A stretch of 64,000 nucleotides of DNA, from NCBI RefSeq assembly GCF_000187245.1, contig NC_027860.1, positions 868,001-932,000 on the forward strand. Direction: 5' to 3'. Numbering within the stretch: the first letter of the stretch is position 1; every line of letters starts with the position of its first letter. The position numbers and the translations under genes were made by a program. The notes beneath the pieces were generated by a model that had not been told where the DNA came from, made no database searches, and saw nothing but the letters and a program-made list of their open reading frames with translations. This stretch comes from Ogataea parapolymorpha DL-1 (lineage: Eukaryota > Ascomycota > Pichiomycetes > Pichiales > Pichiaceae). Shown piece by piece: positions 32,505-42,325 of this stretch.

Positions 32505-35147
32505 ATGGAAACTCAGATTCGTGACTTGGAAGCCCAGTTGGAGGAACTGGATCAGTTTCCAGGCGCTATCATTGATCGTGGGGAGATGGTGGAAACCAGC
32601 GATGATCAGGACATTTTATCATCTCCCCACAGTAGTTTCTCATTCACGGATAATGATGACGAAGACGAACGCGAAGTTGACGGTCTGAACAACTTCAACA
32701 TCATTCTCGAATACCCAGAGTTGCAGTACGAATACAGAGAGCTTGAAGATTTCGAAACGGAATATATGGATTGGTTTACTGCTGCAGATCTCAAGGAATT
32801 AAGCAACATCAAGAAACTTGCCACGCAAAATCAAACTCCCTCAGATCTTGTCAAAAAATTGATTGACACTTCAGACAAATCAGCATTGCATATACTCATA
32901 TGTTTGGAATACATAGCAATGGGTCAATATGGGGAGATATCAGAAATAAGTGAACTTACCACCAAAATAATAGACAATTCTTGCTTATTTTTAAGTCACG
33001 AGGTGCTTCTCCCTATTTTGGAGATTCTAAGCTCTAGACTCATTCGCCTGAGTGATTTGAAGAACCAAGAAAAACCGCTCAATCACAAACAGCTCCGAGT
33101 GTGGTCTTCGCAATTGTATCACTCCATGACCATTGTTTATACTGTTGTCCTGGCTACTTTGACAACCAAAGAAAAAGTGCGATTCTTGGCCGGCATCATC
33201 GATACGAGCCAGCTTCTTACTACAATGATGAGGGCAATTGATAACTGGCGCTGGCTGACTGCAGATGCCAATGACAAGGAGCTGGGCTCTGCGTTGGACA
33301 ACTCAGTGGTTCATTATTTCAAACTGCGCAATGTCATAATGCTTCTCTCAAAGCTGGTATTGCTTCAATTCGGAGACTCCGAGCTCCTGCAGTCCACAAA
33401 ATCTTTTCTCAGATTCAAGTGTGAATCTGGTCATGTCTTTGGCAACGCCCCAGGAACTCGTGGAGCAAAAGTTGAGACTATCACTCCTCTTGACTACCAG
33501 TACTTCCGCAAGGAGCTCATCGCCAGATACCCTACCTACTCGCCTCCTGAGCATAAAGTCTCTGATATTTTACAAATGAACGTCGAGCAAGATAATGAAA
33601 GTTGCTCAAAGTTGATCAACACTTCTGCGCTATTAATCAACCAGAAACATCATCTACGCAATAAGTTGCCAAATTCGCAAAATAGCTGTCCTCCAGAGAT
33701 ACATATAGCAACACCCGCCCCATCGCCAACTTTGAGCCCACAGCACACGGGAGGGTCTAGAAGCTCTAACATCTCTGAGGTCGAACATGTGAACGGGCAA
33801 GGTCGTAAAAAGGTTTTTATCACACAGCCCCAGTTCGCCAATTTGTATCCTTTCTCTCATGATATACCTGTGAGCATCCAGGAGGCAACGAGAATTTTCC
33901 ATGCTCATGTCTCTGAGTCCTTCAGTGCTTTACAATTTACCGATGTATTCGAAGATTTCATCAGGCAAGAAAAGGGTATCACTGAGCCTACTCGCTCAAA
34001 ATTTATTTATACCGAGAAAGACATTGAGAAGAACCCAATTTTTGCTGATGAGCTCGTGTCATTGCAACGTGTCGAGCAATTCTACCATTCAACATTGCCC
34101 TACTTGAATTCACTGGCGGCAGTATTGATTCAGATCATATCTTCGAATGTACTTCCTGCTTCGGGGTATAAATCCGCAGAAAACCCATTTTTACCGCCTA
34201 AGAAACCTTATAATATCTCTGCTATGTCCAACTACGACAAACAAAAGCTTGATTTGATGCGCATCAAAGAAACCTGCTTGAAAGCAGCTTCCACTACCAT
34301 ATTCCTACTGCTCAAGTGGTTCAAAATGTCACATATTTTGAAACAGGAATATTTTGCTCTTTTGCTGTTTGACAACGATCTATACTTAAACCTCTTCCGC
34401 TTCCTTGGAAGCAATCAAATGCAGACACAGCTTGAGAACTCTTTTGATTTCAACGACCCCGAGACTTTATTGAAAAATAGAGCTGTCTTTTGTGATTATG
34501 AGGTGCTGTACGATTCAAAGGAATACAACTTTTTCAGAGCCGCAACTTCATTTTGTCGTCAAGCTCCGCAGAGTCCAAGGTACAATTCTGAAGATATATT
34601 TGAAGTGAACGAGCAAGCCTATGAAACTTACATTCCACCGTTCAACGGACAATCACATGTGAAAATACTGAAGCCCAATCATCGTTATTGTACAATCATT
34701 ACACAATTGTTGCGAAGCTTGTACTCAACCATTTCCAACTATAAAATCCAACGAATCTACAAGCTCTTGGAAGTGCGACCAACAGAAAGCTTGCGGTTTC
34801 TCCTGACGATTTACAATCCCAATTTCTATAAACCGGTTTTGAAGGTTATCAAACTGATTTGTCCATTCAATGGCAAAAAGTGGCGCTCCAACAACATGGA
34901 TCTTATTTCCTTTGTGTATCTATTCTACAAAGTGGGGCTCCGCGACCAATGGCTAAACAATCTTTTCATCTTTAATCTCAACGAACGATTGAAGCGTTCT
35001 TGGGAAAATGAGTACGCATTGCGCAGTTTGCTCAAATTTTATAACGCCACGTATTATTCTGACCAAATGGTCAACTTTGGCTACGACAATATTCCACCTT
35101 TGAAACAAGAAATGTTTCTTGAAGAGGGCTGGAAAGATGATATATAA
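32505..35147 (+). CDS. FAR11: STRIPAK-like complex subunit Far11 (STRIP family)
   Basis: This encodes 880 residues from the ATG at 32505. An upstream in-frame ATG at 32391 lies within the antisense LSM12 intron and would add a non-conserved 38-residue extension, so it is rejected. The order of blocks fits Far11/STRIP1-2: an acidic N-terminus with WFTAADLKEL, then long helical regions, EILSSRLIRLSDL, and a conserved C-terminal part ending near TLLKNRAVFCDYEVLYDSKE and LRFLLTIYNPNFYKPVLKVI (in parts). The complex (Far3/7/8/9/10/11 with PP2A) acts in pheromone arrest and TORC2 signalling. Position next to TEP1 and SPC98 equals YNL127W in S. cerevisiae. Confidence 0.88.
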   Translation: METQIRDLEAQLEELDQFPGAIIDRGEMVETSDDQDILSSPHSSFSFTDNDDEDEREVDGLNNFNIILEYPELQYEYRELEDFETEYMDWFTAADLKELSNIKKLATQNQTPSDLVKKLIDTSDKSALHILICLEYIAMGQYGEISEISELTTKIIDNSCLFLSHEVLLPILEILSSRLIRLSDLKNQEKPLNHKQLRVWSSQLYHSMTIVYTVVLATLTTKEKVRFLAGIIDTSQLLTTMMRAIDNWRWLTADANDKELGSALDNSVVHYFKLRNVIMLLSKLVLLQFGDSELLQSTKSFLRFKCESGHVFGNAPGTRGAKVETITPLDYQYFRKELIARYPTYSPPEHKVSDILQMNVEQDNESCSKLINTSALLINQKHHLRNKLPNSQNSCPPEIHIATPAPSPTLSPQHTGGSRSSNISEVEHVNGQGRKKVFITQPQFANLYPFSHDIPVSIQEATRIFHAHVSESFSALQFTDVFEDFIRQEKGITEPTRSKFIYTEKDIEKNPIFADELVSLQRVEQFYHSTLPYLNSLAAVLIQIISSNVLPASGYKSAENPFLPPKKPYNISAMSNYDKQKLDLMRIKETCLKAASTTIFLLLKWFKMSHILKQEYFALLLFDNDLYLNLFRFLGSNQMQTQLENSFDFNDPETLLKNRAVFCDYEVLYDSKEYNFFRAATSFCRQAPQSPRYNSEDIFEVNEQAYETYIPPFNGQSHVKILKPNHRYCTIITQLLRSLYSTISNYKIQRIYKLLEVRPTESLRFLLTIYNPNFYKPVLKVIKLICPFNGKKWRSNNMDLISFVYLFYKVGLRDQWLNNLFIFNLNERLKRSWENEYALRSLLKFYNATYYSDQMVNFGYDNIPPLKQEMFLEEGWKDDI

Positions 35148-35221
35148 TGAATGAATGTTACACCTTACACCGTATCCTTATTTATTATTGGATTTATTTT
35201 TTTATTTACATTATAGTTCTG

Positions 35222-37840
35222 ATGGAGTCGGAACAAATCGTGATCAATTATCTGTTTCGGCTTTTGAGGAGCATAGTCCCAGATGACTTTGATGCTAATT
35301 TCATTCACAAGCTAACAAATGATGTGTACACCCTACTGGTAAGGTCGTATACGTCCTCCATGAGCACTTCTCAGTGTTTGGCTTCCCTGAGTGAATACCG
35401 TTCTATTTTTGCCCATATTCCTGCGTACACGTATGTCTGGGATAAGCTTGAGCAGACCACTGAAGATCTTTTGTCTTTGAAAAGTACAGACGATGCGGCT
35501 AGATACTTGATCAAATTGGACTCGTACGAAACAAATAAACAAAGACAATTACCATCGCGTTTCGCACAATACGACTCTTCTGGAGTCGCTAATAACCTGG
35601 GAGCCAGCACAAGCATGACTAATCCACGTCATCTTCTTTCATCTCCAGGCCTGCCTTCCAGCACCGCGTTTCTGCCCTCATCAACATTTGGACTACATTC
35701 AAGCCGACCGCCAAGCCAAAGCTTCTCTTTAGGAGAGCCTCTTAGCAAACACCTGTTACCCTTTTATTACCACAATACCGAATATGGTCTTATTCCAGAG
35801 CAAGAAATGATCAAAAGTCTGGCATTTACACTAATAGGTTCGACGTCGGAAATATTTCCATTCGATGACAAGATAAAAGTTCCAACTAATATAAGCTATG
35901 GCGCAATGGGTTTGCTTTATCAGTTGTTCGAGCCTGCTTTAATATACAAACATTTGAAAACAATGAGTCCGAGACTTTTGGCCAACTCGCAGGTCAAAGT
36001 CGCCTTTTCAAGCTTCTTACAGAAAGAATTATTCCAGTATACCACTCTTGTGAATCAGATTTTTAATCCAGCGCACATCGAGTCCTTGACATTGAGATAC
36101 GTGCGCTTACAACTCAATGATTCAATTGTCAAGTTGCGGATGCTTCTCAACCTTACCACACAGATACAGACGCTTCCCATTAACGAATTCTTGTCGTATT
36201 TGAGCGAGCTTGCAAGAATCGGAGACCCATTATTGAAAACGTTAGCAATCACGATTTTTCGTACATGTTCTTTGCCCTATTTTGAGATGATCAAAGATTG
36301 GATATTCGAAGGATCTCTGGTCCAGGAAGATACAATCAAAGAAAATTTCTTCATCGCATACACAGAGCTAGGTCAAGAATTGCAACTGGAAAAAGTTCCC
36401 ACTTTCATACGGACTTCAGAGCTGATCTACCAGATAGGAAAATCGCTTCTCTATCTGAAAAACCAGTGCAATGAAATGAAATGGTGCATCGATTTTGGTT
36501 TGAAGTATCGACAATTGTTTGTGAGCAATGGTGATTTTTTGGATATGGCAGCTAACAAATTGGACAGGCTTGTGCAACAGCAGTATGACGAGATAATCAA
36601 TTATTTATGCTATGTTCTTTACGAAAAATATGGTCTGGTCAAAGAAATAAGCTACCTGCACCAGCTCTTATTGATGAATAAAGGCGATTTCATCAATTCT
36701 CTCATTGTCAAGGGCCTTCCTGTTTTAAATGAGTCCTCATCGACGTTGTCATCTCACCACCTAATGAAAATTTTACAAGAATCCATTGAGAATTCTAGTA
36801 TCAGACATTTTCCTACTGAAGTTTTGAATCGACTAGACGCTAGAATCCTTGAGATGGGACATGGAAATATTGGCTGGGATGTCTTTACTTTAGACTTCCA
36901 GGTCAAATATCCCCTCGATAACATTCTTGATGGGCCCACGCATAATTCTAGAGAATATTTGCGGATGTTCAATTTCTTGTTGCGTTTACAAAAGGTGAAT
37001 TATCTTCTGAACGTAGAATGGTTGGAATCCAATAGCATTAGGCGCAGTTCGTTGAAACACATAGAAAAAAGAAGCAAGATGGTCCGTCGACAACTGAAGC
37101 TCGACCCTAATTATGCCCTCTCGGTTCTTGATTCCCGTTGTGTCTGGCTATCCAAAACCTTCAAGCGACTTAATATTCTGAGAAACGAGTTCATCAAGTT
37201 TGTTAATATCATCACCAGTTTCTTTGATCTGGAAATTATCGAAAAAAAGTACCGAAAGCTGCTAGAAGCCCTTGCCAAAACAGACGAGCATGATATCAAA
37301 GTCAAGCGAAACGCCAAAGGCCTGAAAGTGCTGGAAAGTGGAAGAATCAAGATTGACAAGACTTACCTCCCTCAGCCCGATAAAGCTCATTATGAGCTGA
37401 AATATAGTGCTTATAACTTGGACGAACTGACAAAGTTGCATTACGACTACATCACTTCAATCACAAGATCTAGGCTGTTTGATATGCACAGTAAGTCCTC
37501 CAAAGGCAAAAACTCGGGCCTTTATTACATTGAGCAGATTGATTCATTCATCATAACCATCAACCAATTCATCAGCCTCAATGAAGAGTTCAACAGCTTG
37601 TTGGTGGACATGTTATCTGTTACCGAAATGCTGCGCGACGATGGGTATTTAGACTTTGAGAATAAGGATCGTTATGACGATTATCTCAATTCGATCGATG
37701 TAAAGCTGAACAAGCTTATGGAAAAGTTGACCGTGGACATCATAGAGTCTTTCGAAGATAACCTCGAAAAGTTCACCGAAGACTTGACCGTGGATCACGA
37801 CGAGACACTGAGGTGCCTCGGTATCATGTTAAGCAATTAG
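35222..37840 (+). CDS. SPC98: Gamma-tubulin complex component Spc98 (GCP3)
   Basis: This encodes 872 residues from the ATG at 35222. A longer in-frame reading from 35147 would touch the FAR11 stop and add 25 hydrophobic residues without homology. It is the GCP3-type subunit of the gamma-tubulin small complex at the spindle pole body. The grip1 region holds LDARILEMGHGNIGWDVFTLD, matched in part by Spc98 LDARVLDLGHGSVGWDVFTLD, and EYLRMFNFLLRLQKVNY follows. The grip2 region binds gamma-tubulin. It lies 74 bp behind FAR11 in the same direction, as YNL126W follows YNL127W in reverse numbering in S. cerevisiae. Confidence 0.93.
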   Translation: MESEQIVINYLFRLLRSIVPDDFDANFIHKLTNDVYTLLVRSYTSSMSTSQCLASLSEYRSIFAHIPAYTYVWDKLEQTTEDLLSLKSTDDAARYLIKLDSYETNKQRQLPSRFAQYDSSGVANNLGASTSMTNPRHLLSSPGLPSSTAFLPSSTFGLHSSRPPSQSFSLGEPLSKHLLPFYYHNTEYGLIPEQEMIKSLAFTLIGSTSEIFPFDDKIKVPTNISYGAMGLLYQLFEPALIYKHLKTMSPRLLANSQVKVAFSSFLQKELFQYTTLVNQIFNPAHIESLTLRYVRLQLNDSIVKLRMLLNLTTQIQTLPINEFLSYLSELARIGDPLLKTLAITIFRTCSLPYFEMIKDWIFEGSLVQEDTIKENFFIAYTELGQELQLEKVPTFIRTSELIYQIGKSLLYLKNQCNEMKWCIDFGLKYRQLFVSNGDFLDMAANKLDRLVQQQYDEIINYLCYVLYEKYGLVKEISYLHQLLLMNKGDFINSLIVKGLPVLNESSSTLSSHHLMKILQESIENSSIRHFPTEVLNRLDARILEMGHGNIGWDVFTLDFQVKYPLDNILDGPTHNSREYLRMFNFLLRLQKVNYLLNVEWLESNSIRRSSLKHIEKRSKMVRRQLKLDPNYALSVLDSRCVWLSKTFKRLNILRNEFIKFVNIITSFFDLEIIEKKYRKLLEALAKTDEHDIKVKRNAKGLKVLESGRIKIDKTYLPQPDKAHYELKYSAYNLDELTKLHYDYITSITRSRLFDMHSKSSKGKNSGLYYIEQIDSFIITINQFISLNEEFNSLLVDMLSVTEMLRDDGYLDFENKDRYDDYLNSIDVKLNKLMEKLTVDIIESFEDNLEKFTEDLTVDHDETLRCLGIMLSN

Positions 37841-37929
37841 GTAGATAGCTAGTCATCAACAATCAAATTCGAGTCACGATTATTTTTTCCCCTTGGCCGT
37901 TTTCATCACATGTCGGTGCACCCTTAAAC

Positions 37930-37955
37930 GTGGGGAAATTATTTTTTTTATAAAA
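37930..37955 (+). promoter_or_regulatory. CRC1 core promoter: GTGGGG box and TATA
   Basis: GTGGGG at 37930-37935 fits the Mig1 core SYGGGG and is followed by an AT run. TATAAAA at 37949-37955 lies 29 bp before the CRC1 ATG. Glucose repression of a carnitine carrier would make sense, but this is inference from one short match. Confidence 0.4.
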
Positions 37956-37983
37956 GCTTGAAGAAAACCTTCGTGTAGAGTAA

Positions 37984-38844
37984 ATGGAGGATAGTATTGC
38001 AGAGTCCGTTCTTTTGGACAATTTCAAATCCTTTGGTGCTGGTGGCTTTGGTGGGATATGTGCGGTGATAACGGGCCAGCCATTCGACTATACCAAGGTG
38101 CTTTTACAGACAAATCAGTATAAGTCTTCTCTCGACTGTATCAAAGGCACTTTAGCCTCAGGTGGGCCTTTGGGCTTCTACAAAGGAGTTTCATCTCCTT
38201 TATTGGGGGTCACTCCAATGTTTGCTGTGTCTTTCTGGGGCTATGATGTGGGCAAGAAACTTGTGTGCACATTTTACAATATCGATCCTGTAAAATCACC
38301 CCTCACCATTCCTCAGATAAGCGCAGCAGGATTTTTCAGTGCGATACCTACCACATTGATTGCAGCCCCTTTTGAGCGTGTGAAAGTGGTGATGCAGACT
38401 TCTCAAGGCAAGGTGTCCTTTTTGCAAACGGTCTCCAAGCTTTACAAACAAGGTGGTCTGAAATCAATCTTCAAGGGGTCCGCGGCTACTTTGGCCAGGG
38501 ACGGGCCTGGATCTGCCGTCTACTTTGCCACTTACGAATATCTTAAAAAAGAGCTCTCCACAAGCTCTGGTGATGCATCTATCGCAGCTATCATGACTGC
38601 GGGTGGTTTCGCAGGCGTTGCAATGTGGACAACCATCTTTCCTATTGACACTATAAAAAGTGTCCAGCAATCTTCAGAGAGCAACCGGTCAGTGGTTAAG
38701 ACAGCATCTTCTATTTATTCAAAGGGGGGTCTTAAGGCTTTCTTCCCTGGTTTGGGTCCAGCCCTCGCTAGGAGCTTCCCAGCCAACGCAGCTACATTTT
38801 TGGGAGTCGAGATAGCCAGGAAATTTCTCGATCAAATTATGTAA
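37984..38844 (+). CDS. CRC1: Mitochondrial carnitine/acylcarnitine carrier Crc1
   Basis: This 286-residue member of the mitochondrial carrier family has three repeats with the signature Px[DE]xx[KR]: PFDYTK, PFERVK and PIDTIK. The stretch GVTPMFAVSFWGYDVGKKL, then FFSAIPTTLIAAPFERVKVV, and the ending FFPGLGPALARSFPANAATF (each quoted in part) are close to S. cerevisiae Crc1. Crc1 exchanges acetylcarnitine and other acylcarnitines for carnitine across the inner membrane, linking peroxisomal beta-oxidation to respiration. No cleavable presequence, as is usual for carriers. The S. cerevisiae gene is not in the YNL or YHR blocks, so it is an insertion relative to that order. Confidence 0.85.
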   Translation: MEDSIAESVLLDNFKSFGAGGFGGICAVITGQPFDYTKVLLQTNQYKSSLDCIKGTLASGGPLGFYKGVSSPLLGVTPMFAVSFWGYDVGKKLVCTFYNIDPVKSPLTIPQISAAGFFSAIPTTLIAAPFERVKVVMQTSQGKVSFLQTVSKLYKQGGLKSIFKGSAATLARDGPGSAVYFATYEYLKKELSTSSGDASIAAIMTAGGFAGVAMWTTIFPIDTIKSVQQSSESNRSVVKTASSIYSKGGLKAFFPGLGPALARSFPANAATFLGVEIARKFLDQIM

Positions 38845-38897
38845 TCGTAAACATATTATCCAGCTTCCAATTTATTTTACAGTGAGCACTTTTGATC

Positions 38898-40100
38898 ATG
38901 GGATTCTTTTTACCTCAGCAGGCCCTACCTCACTTGAAAGAGTACAAGTAAGTACCAGCAAGTTATTCTGTACCTAACAGCAGGTATCAATCAGAGGATA
39001 GGTCATTATTGACCAAGTATGTCCTAAAACGATTCTGGGTCCAATTTGAAAAGATCTTCCCTGTGTGGATGGCCCCAAACATGGTTACGCTCTCGGGATT
39101 GATGTTCATTTTAATCTCTTTGCTTCTTGTGTTCTATGTGGATCCAGATTTGAATCAGCAATCGCCTCGATGGTGCTACTTGGTCTATGCTCTGTCCATT
39201 TTCCTGTACCAAACCTTTGATGCATGTGATGGAATCCACGCAAGAAGAACAGGACAATCTGGCCCCCTTGGAGAGTTGTTCGACCATTGTGTTGATGCGG
39301 TTAACACCAGTCTCTCTGTTCTGATCTTTGCCTCTGTGGCAGGCTTGGGGAAGGGATGGATGGTGTACATGTCTCAATTTGCTACTCTCATGAATTTCTA
39401 TTTGTCCACATGGGAGGAATTCTATACTCACAAATTATTTTTAAGTGAGTGCTCGGGTCCTGTGGAAGGAATTATACTACTGGTTGTTCTTTTCATTGCT
39501 ACTGCGTTGCATGGCCCTAGTTTCTGGAAATTCGAGGTTTTCAGCGTCGACCTTTCTGCTTTCAACCTATCTTCGACCTACCCAATCAAAGCCCTTGATT
39601 TGGCTTTAGCTTTTGGTGCTGTCTTCCTGTACTTTAACATCCACTCAGCCCGTCGGAATGTCATCCAACATGTTGCCTCTAAGACTGAACAGCAGTCCGC
39701 GATGAGAGGTTTGGTGCCATTCTTTGCCTACTATGGCACCGTTTTCGCGATGCTAATCGTTCACGAGCAGATCAGAACAGTGTATACTGTGCCAATGATG
39801 CTCACTATTGGCTCTACCATGGCATTCACTGTGGGTCGTATCATTATCGGTCATTTGACAAAGCAGGAATTCCCGATCTTTAATCTTCCGATGCTTCTTC
39901 CCGCTGTGCAGCTGATTTTGATCCCTTTGTTAACACACGTTTATGGATATGATTATGATGGTGTTTTGTGTTCAATTGTCTATCTTGGATTTGGTGTTGC
40001 TCTTGGAGTGCATGCTATGTTCATCCTAGAGGTGATCTACGAGATTACAACCTATCTGGACATTTATGCACTAAGTATAAAACACCAGAAAGTCTTTTAG
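38898..40100 (+). CDS. CPT1: Choline/ethanolamine phosphotransferase (Cpt1/Ept1), two exons
   Basis: Exon 1 is 38898-38947 and exon 2 is 38984-40100, giving 388 residues. The spliced start MGFFLPQQALPHLKEYK continues YQSEDRSLLTKY, matching the S. cerevisiae Ept1 segment SYKYQSEDRSLVSKY. The enzyme joins CDP-choline or CDP-ethanolamine to diacylglycerol in the ER in the last Kennedy-pathway step. The CDP-alcohol motif DG(x2)AR(x8)G(x3)D(x3)D is perfect: CDGIHARR then GPLGELFDHCVD. About seven membrane helices follow. This single gene stands where S. cerevisiae has two duplicates, CPT1 (YNL130C) and EPT1 (YHR123W), so either symbol is arguable. Confidence 0.93.
38948..38983 (+). other. CPT1: CPT1/EPT1 intron (36 nt) with tandem acceptor
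   Basis: Starts GTAAGTACC and ends CTAACAGCAG. Two in-frame acceptors exist: AG at 38980 (33-nt intron, giving Asn-Arg) and AG at 38983 (36-nt intron, giving Lys). The distal one restores the conserved YKYQSED and is preferred; the proximal AG is only two bases past the branch box. Confidence 0.88.
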
Positions 40101-40301
40101 GAGCTCGACTAGAGCATAATTCACCGCCTTTCTAAGCTCCTTATTGACTGCAACACGCATGCATGTATACTACTAAATCCATAAACCAATTGCTTATATA
40201 TACACAGTGCTCGGAAACTATTGCCTATGTGAGCAACCAAGAACACGCATGGTTACATGAGGTCAGTGAAAAGCTGACAATCTTCGTATCTTGTTCCTAG
40301 T

Positions 40302-40724
40302 TTATCTTGCAGCTGTAGCTGGCTGTTGTTCGCTTCCGGAGGCCAGCAAGTCACTGCTGCCTTGTTGTAACTGCATTTCCTTTTCTAATTCGTTCAACTG
40401 GGTCTCACCAAAAATTCCCAAAGCCAAAGGAACTCCCAGAAGCAAGGTAGAAGAGGTCAGAATCCACAATCCATTTCCACACTTCTTGGCCAAAGTTGAT
40501 GCAGTGGAGCAAGCAGACTCCAAAGTAGAAGCAATGTATTGTCTTTGCTCAGGTAAAATCATGTCCTTAAGTGCTTCGATTCTCTGCAACAAAGTTTCAT
40601 TTTCGTCAAATTCGTCTTCAGATTCAACTTCAGATTCGGATTCAACTTCCTCCACTCCTGCGTTGAACACCTTTTCTTCAGGCTTTTGTTGACTTTCGTC
40701 TTCGATTCTAGTTAGAGTGACCAT
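40302..40724 (-). CDS. TOM22: Mitochondrial outer-membrane import receptor Tom22
   Basis: This 140-residue tail-anchored-like receptor of the TOM complex has an acidic cytosolic N-terminal domain (EEVESESEVESEDEFDENET) that binds presequences. QRIEALKDMILPEQR precedes the single membrane helix GLWILTSSTLLLGVPLALGIF, and a short intermembrane-space tail rich in Gln and Glu follows. It is next to CPT1 as YNL131W is next to YNL130C in S. cerevisiae, and it converges on CPT1. The upstream 286 bp to CIA2 hold no recognisable gene. Confidence 0.93.
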   Translation of the reverse strand: MVTLTRIEDESQQKPEEKVFNAGVEEVESESEVESEDEFDENETLLQRIEALKDMILPEQRQYIASTLESACSTASTLAKKCGNGLWILTSSTLLLGVPLALGIFGETQLNELEKEMQLQQGSSDLLASGSEQQPATAAR

Positions 40725-41010
40725 TTTTCAATGAAATTTTTTTTCCGATAATCAGAATTATAGCAAAAGTTCGTCAGTGCAAGGGTGTATTACAGAGTAT
40801 CCACAGCACTCAGGCTTATATCTTATCCCCCAAGCTACTAGCGGTGCATCCATAGATAAGCCACTTCTCCACTGAAAAAGGCTGAGTGTCAAATCGAGAG
40901 CCATCCATGTTTCAGTCACCAACGTTGCAGTTATATATGCTAAATCCTCGTTTGTATTCGAACACCATAATTCATATGTAGCATGCGTATTTTACACTAT
41001 CCTTATCCCT

Positions 41011-41571
41011 TCAAGCGCAGGTAGCTAGCATATGGCTAATCACCTTGAGCAGTTGGTCATTTTCGCAGGCAGCACTAACTCTTTCTTTGTCGTTCAGCTG
41101 TTTATTCACTTGATTTTCGCTCTGATGGCTGCCTTCCTTCAGTAAGACTAATATTCTGAATCTTGGAGGCAGACAACGCTCCAACCTAACTCTGATTCCG
41201 AGACCAATAAGGGTGGCCAAAGAGCAGTGTGTGATTGTTGGTGTGATACGGACTATCACCTCTCCTATCTGATTCTTATCCTGGGGATCAATAACTTTGA
41301 TGTCTGAGAGATTCACAACAGCTAATTGCCCAAGAGTGAGCGGATGTTCGGGATCAGAAATTGTCGAGATTAAGTCATAAATCTCCTGAGCATCGAATCC
41401 CTCGTCTTCAGATTCGCCCTCGCTATCCGTATACGTTATTCCGTCGAGCGACAGCTCAGTGAGTTCCTGATGCACTATTGACTGTTCGTCTTTCTCCACT
41501 ATTGCGCCGTGCCGTGTGGGCAGCAAGCTTGCATCCAGCACGGTAGGGTTTGCATTTATAACGTCTGCCAT
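41011..41571 (-). CDS. CIA2: Cytosolic iron-sulphur assembly factor Cia2 (MIP18)
   Basis: This 186-residue protein of the CIA targeting complex (with Cia1 and Met18) hands Fe-S clusters to nuclear and cytosolic enzymes such as DNA polymerases. The N-terminus is acidic (TDSEGESEDEGFDAQEIYDL). The MIP18/DUF59 core has DPEHPLTLGQLAVVNLSDI and PTITHCSLATLIGLGIRVRL, with the reactive Cys in HCS, then NKQLNDKERVSAACEN. It is shorter at the N-terminus than the S. cerevisiae protein. It is YHR122W-like by position and divergent from NRK1, with 46 bp between ATGs. Confidence 0.94.
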   Translation of the reverse strand: MADVINANPTVLDASLLPTRHGAIVEKDEQSIVHQELTELSLDGITYTDSEGESEDEGFDAQEIYDLISTISDPEHPLTLGQLAVVNLSDIKVIDPQDKNQIGEVIVRITPTITHCSLATLIGLGIRVRLERCLPPRFRILVLLKEGSHQSENQVNKQLNDKERVSAACENDQLLKVISHMLATCA

Positions 41572-41617
41572 GACAAATAAAAATTTGTGAATTTAGATCT
41601 TTTTTTTGGTACATCTT

Positions 41618-42325
41618 ATGTCTCTCATAATAGGCGTCAGCGGAGCTTCGAGTTCTGGGAAAACCACTGTGGCTAAGACTTTACGTGGCCTGTTTCCAAA
41701 CTCTATACTGCTACACGAAGATGACTTCTACTACCCAGATGAGCAGATTCCATTCAATGAAGAATTGCAAGAATATGACTGGGACTGCCCTGAGGCAGTC
41801 AATTTTGAAAAACTGAAAGATGCATTGAGGAATTTCAAACGAGACCCAAATTTTCAGTTTACCGAGTCGTCCAAAGAGTCTGTCGACGTCTCCATCAGAC
41901 TTGATCCCCAAATTGAGCAAAAGATCAAGGAAACCGTTGGACACTTGAGCCTCCCCCGGATAGTATTCATAGATGGGTTTTTGTTGTATCATGATAGGGA
42001 GATCCTCGACCTTCTAGACGTTTGTCTGTTCTATAAGACAGACTACGATACTCTCAAGAATAGACGTCAAAGCAGACAATACACTATAGACAATGGCATA
42101 TGGACAGATCCTCCTGGGTATTTTGAAAAGATCGTTTGGCCACAATACTACAAAAACCATACACATTTGTTTGAAAATGCATACCATAACGAACAACAGC
42201 TAAAAGAGAACACTGCCAAGATCGTTGAGCCACGCATTGTTGCTTTCGATAATGACAATAGCACAGATTTCAATCAATTGATTCTGCAAACAGCCAGGAT
42301 GATATGTAGGGGTTTATCTCTTTGA
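41618..42325 (+). CDS. NRK1: Nicotinamide riboside kinase Nrk1
   Basis: This encodes 235 residues from the ATG at 41618; the longer frame starts at TTG. It phosphorylates nicotinamide riboside to NMN in NAD salvage. The Walker A loop GVSGASSSGKTTVAK is at the N-terminus, followed by LLHEDDFYYPDEQIP with the catalytic Asp, DWDCPEAVNF and a lid region with RRQSRQY. Length and motifs fit the family. The stop lies 12 bp inside the convergent KRE33 frame, so their 3' ends overlap. In S. cerevisiae it is YNL129W, between TEP1 and CPT1. Confidence 0.93.
   Translation: MSLIIGVSGASSSGKTTVAKTLRGLFPNSILLHEDDFYYPDEQIPFNEELQEYDWDCPEAVNFEKLKDALRNFKRDPNFQFTESSKESVDVSIRLDPQIEQKIKETVGHLSLPRIVFIDGFLLYHDREILDLLDVCLFYKTDYDTLKNRRQSRQYTIDNGIWTDPPGYFEKIVWPQYYKNHTHLFENAYHNEQQLKENTAKIVEPRIVAFDNDNSTDFNQLILQTARMICRGLSL

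Noticed and set aside
35147..35221. SPC98 start at the ATG overlapping the FAR11 stop
   Set aside because: It adds 25 hydrophobic residues not seen in GCP3 proteins and leaves no room for a promoter; the ATG at 35222 fits better.
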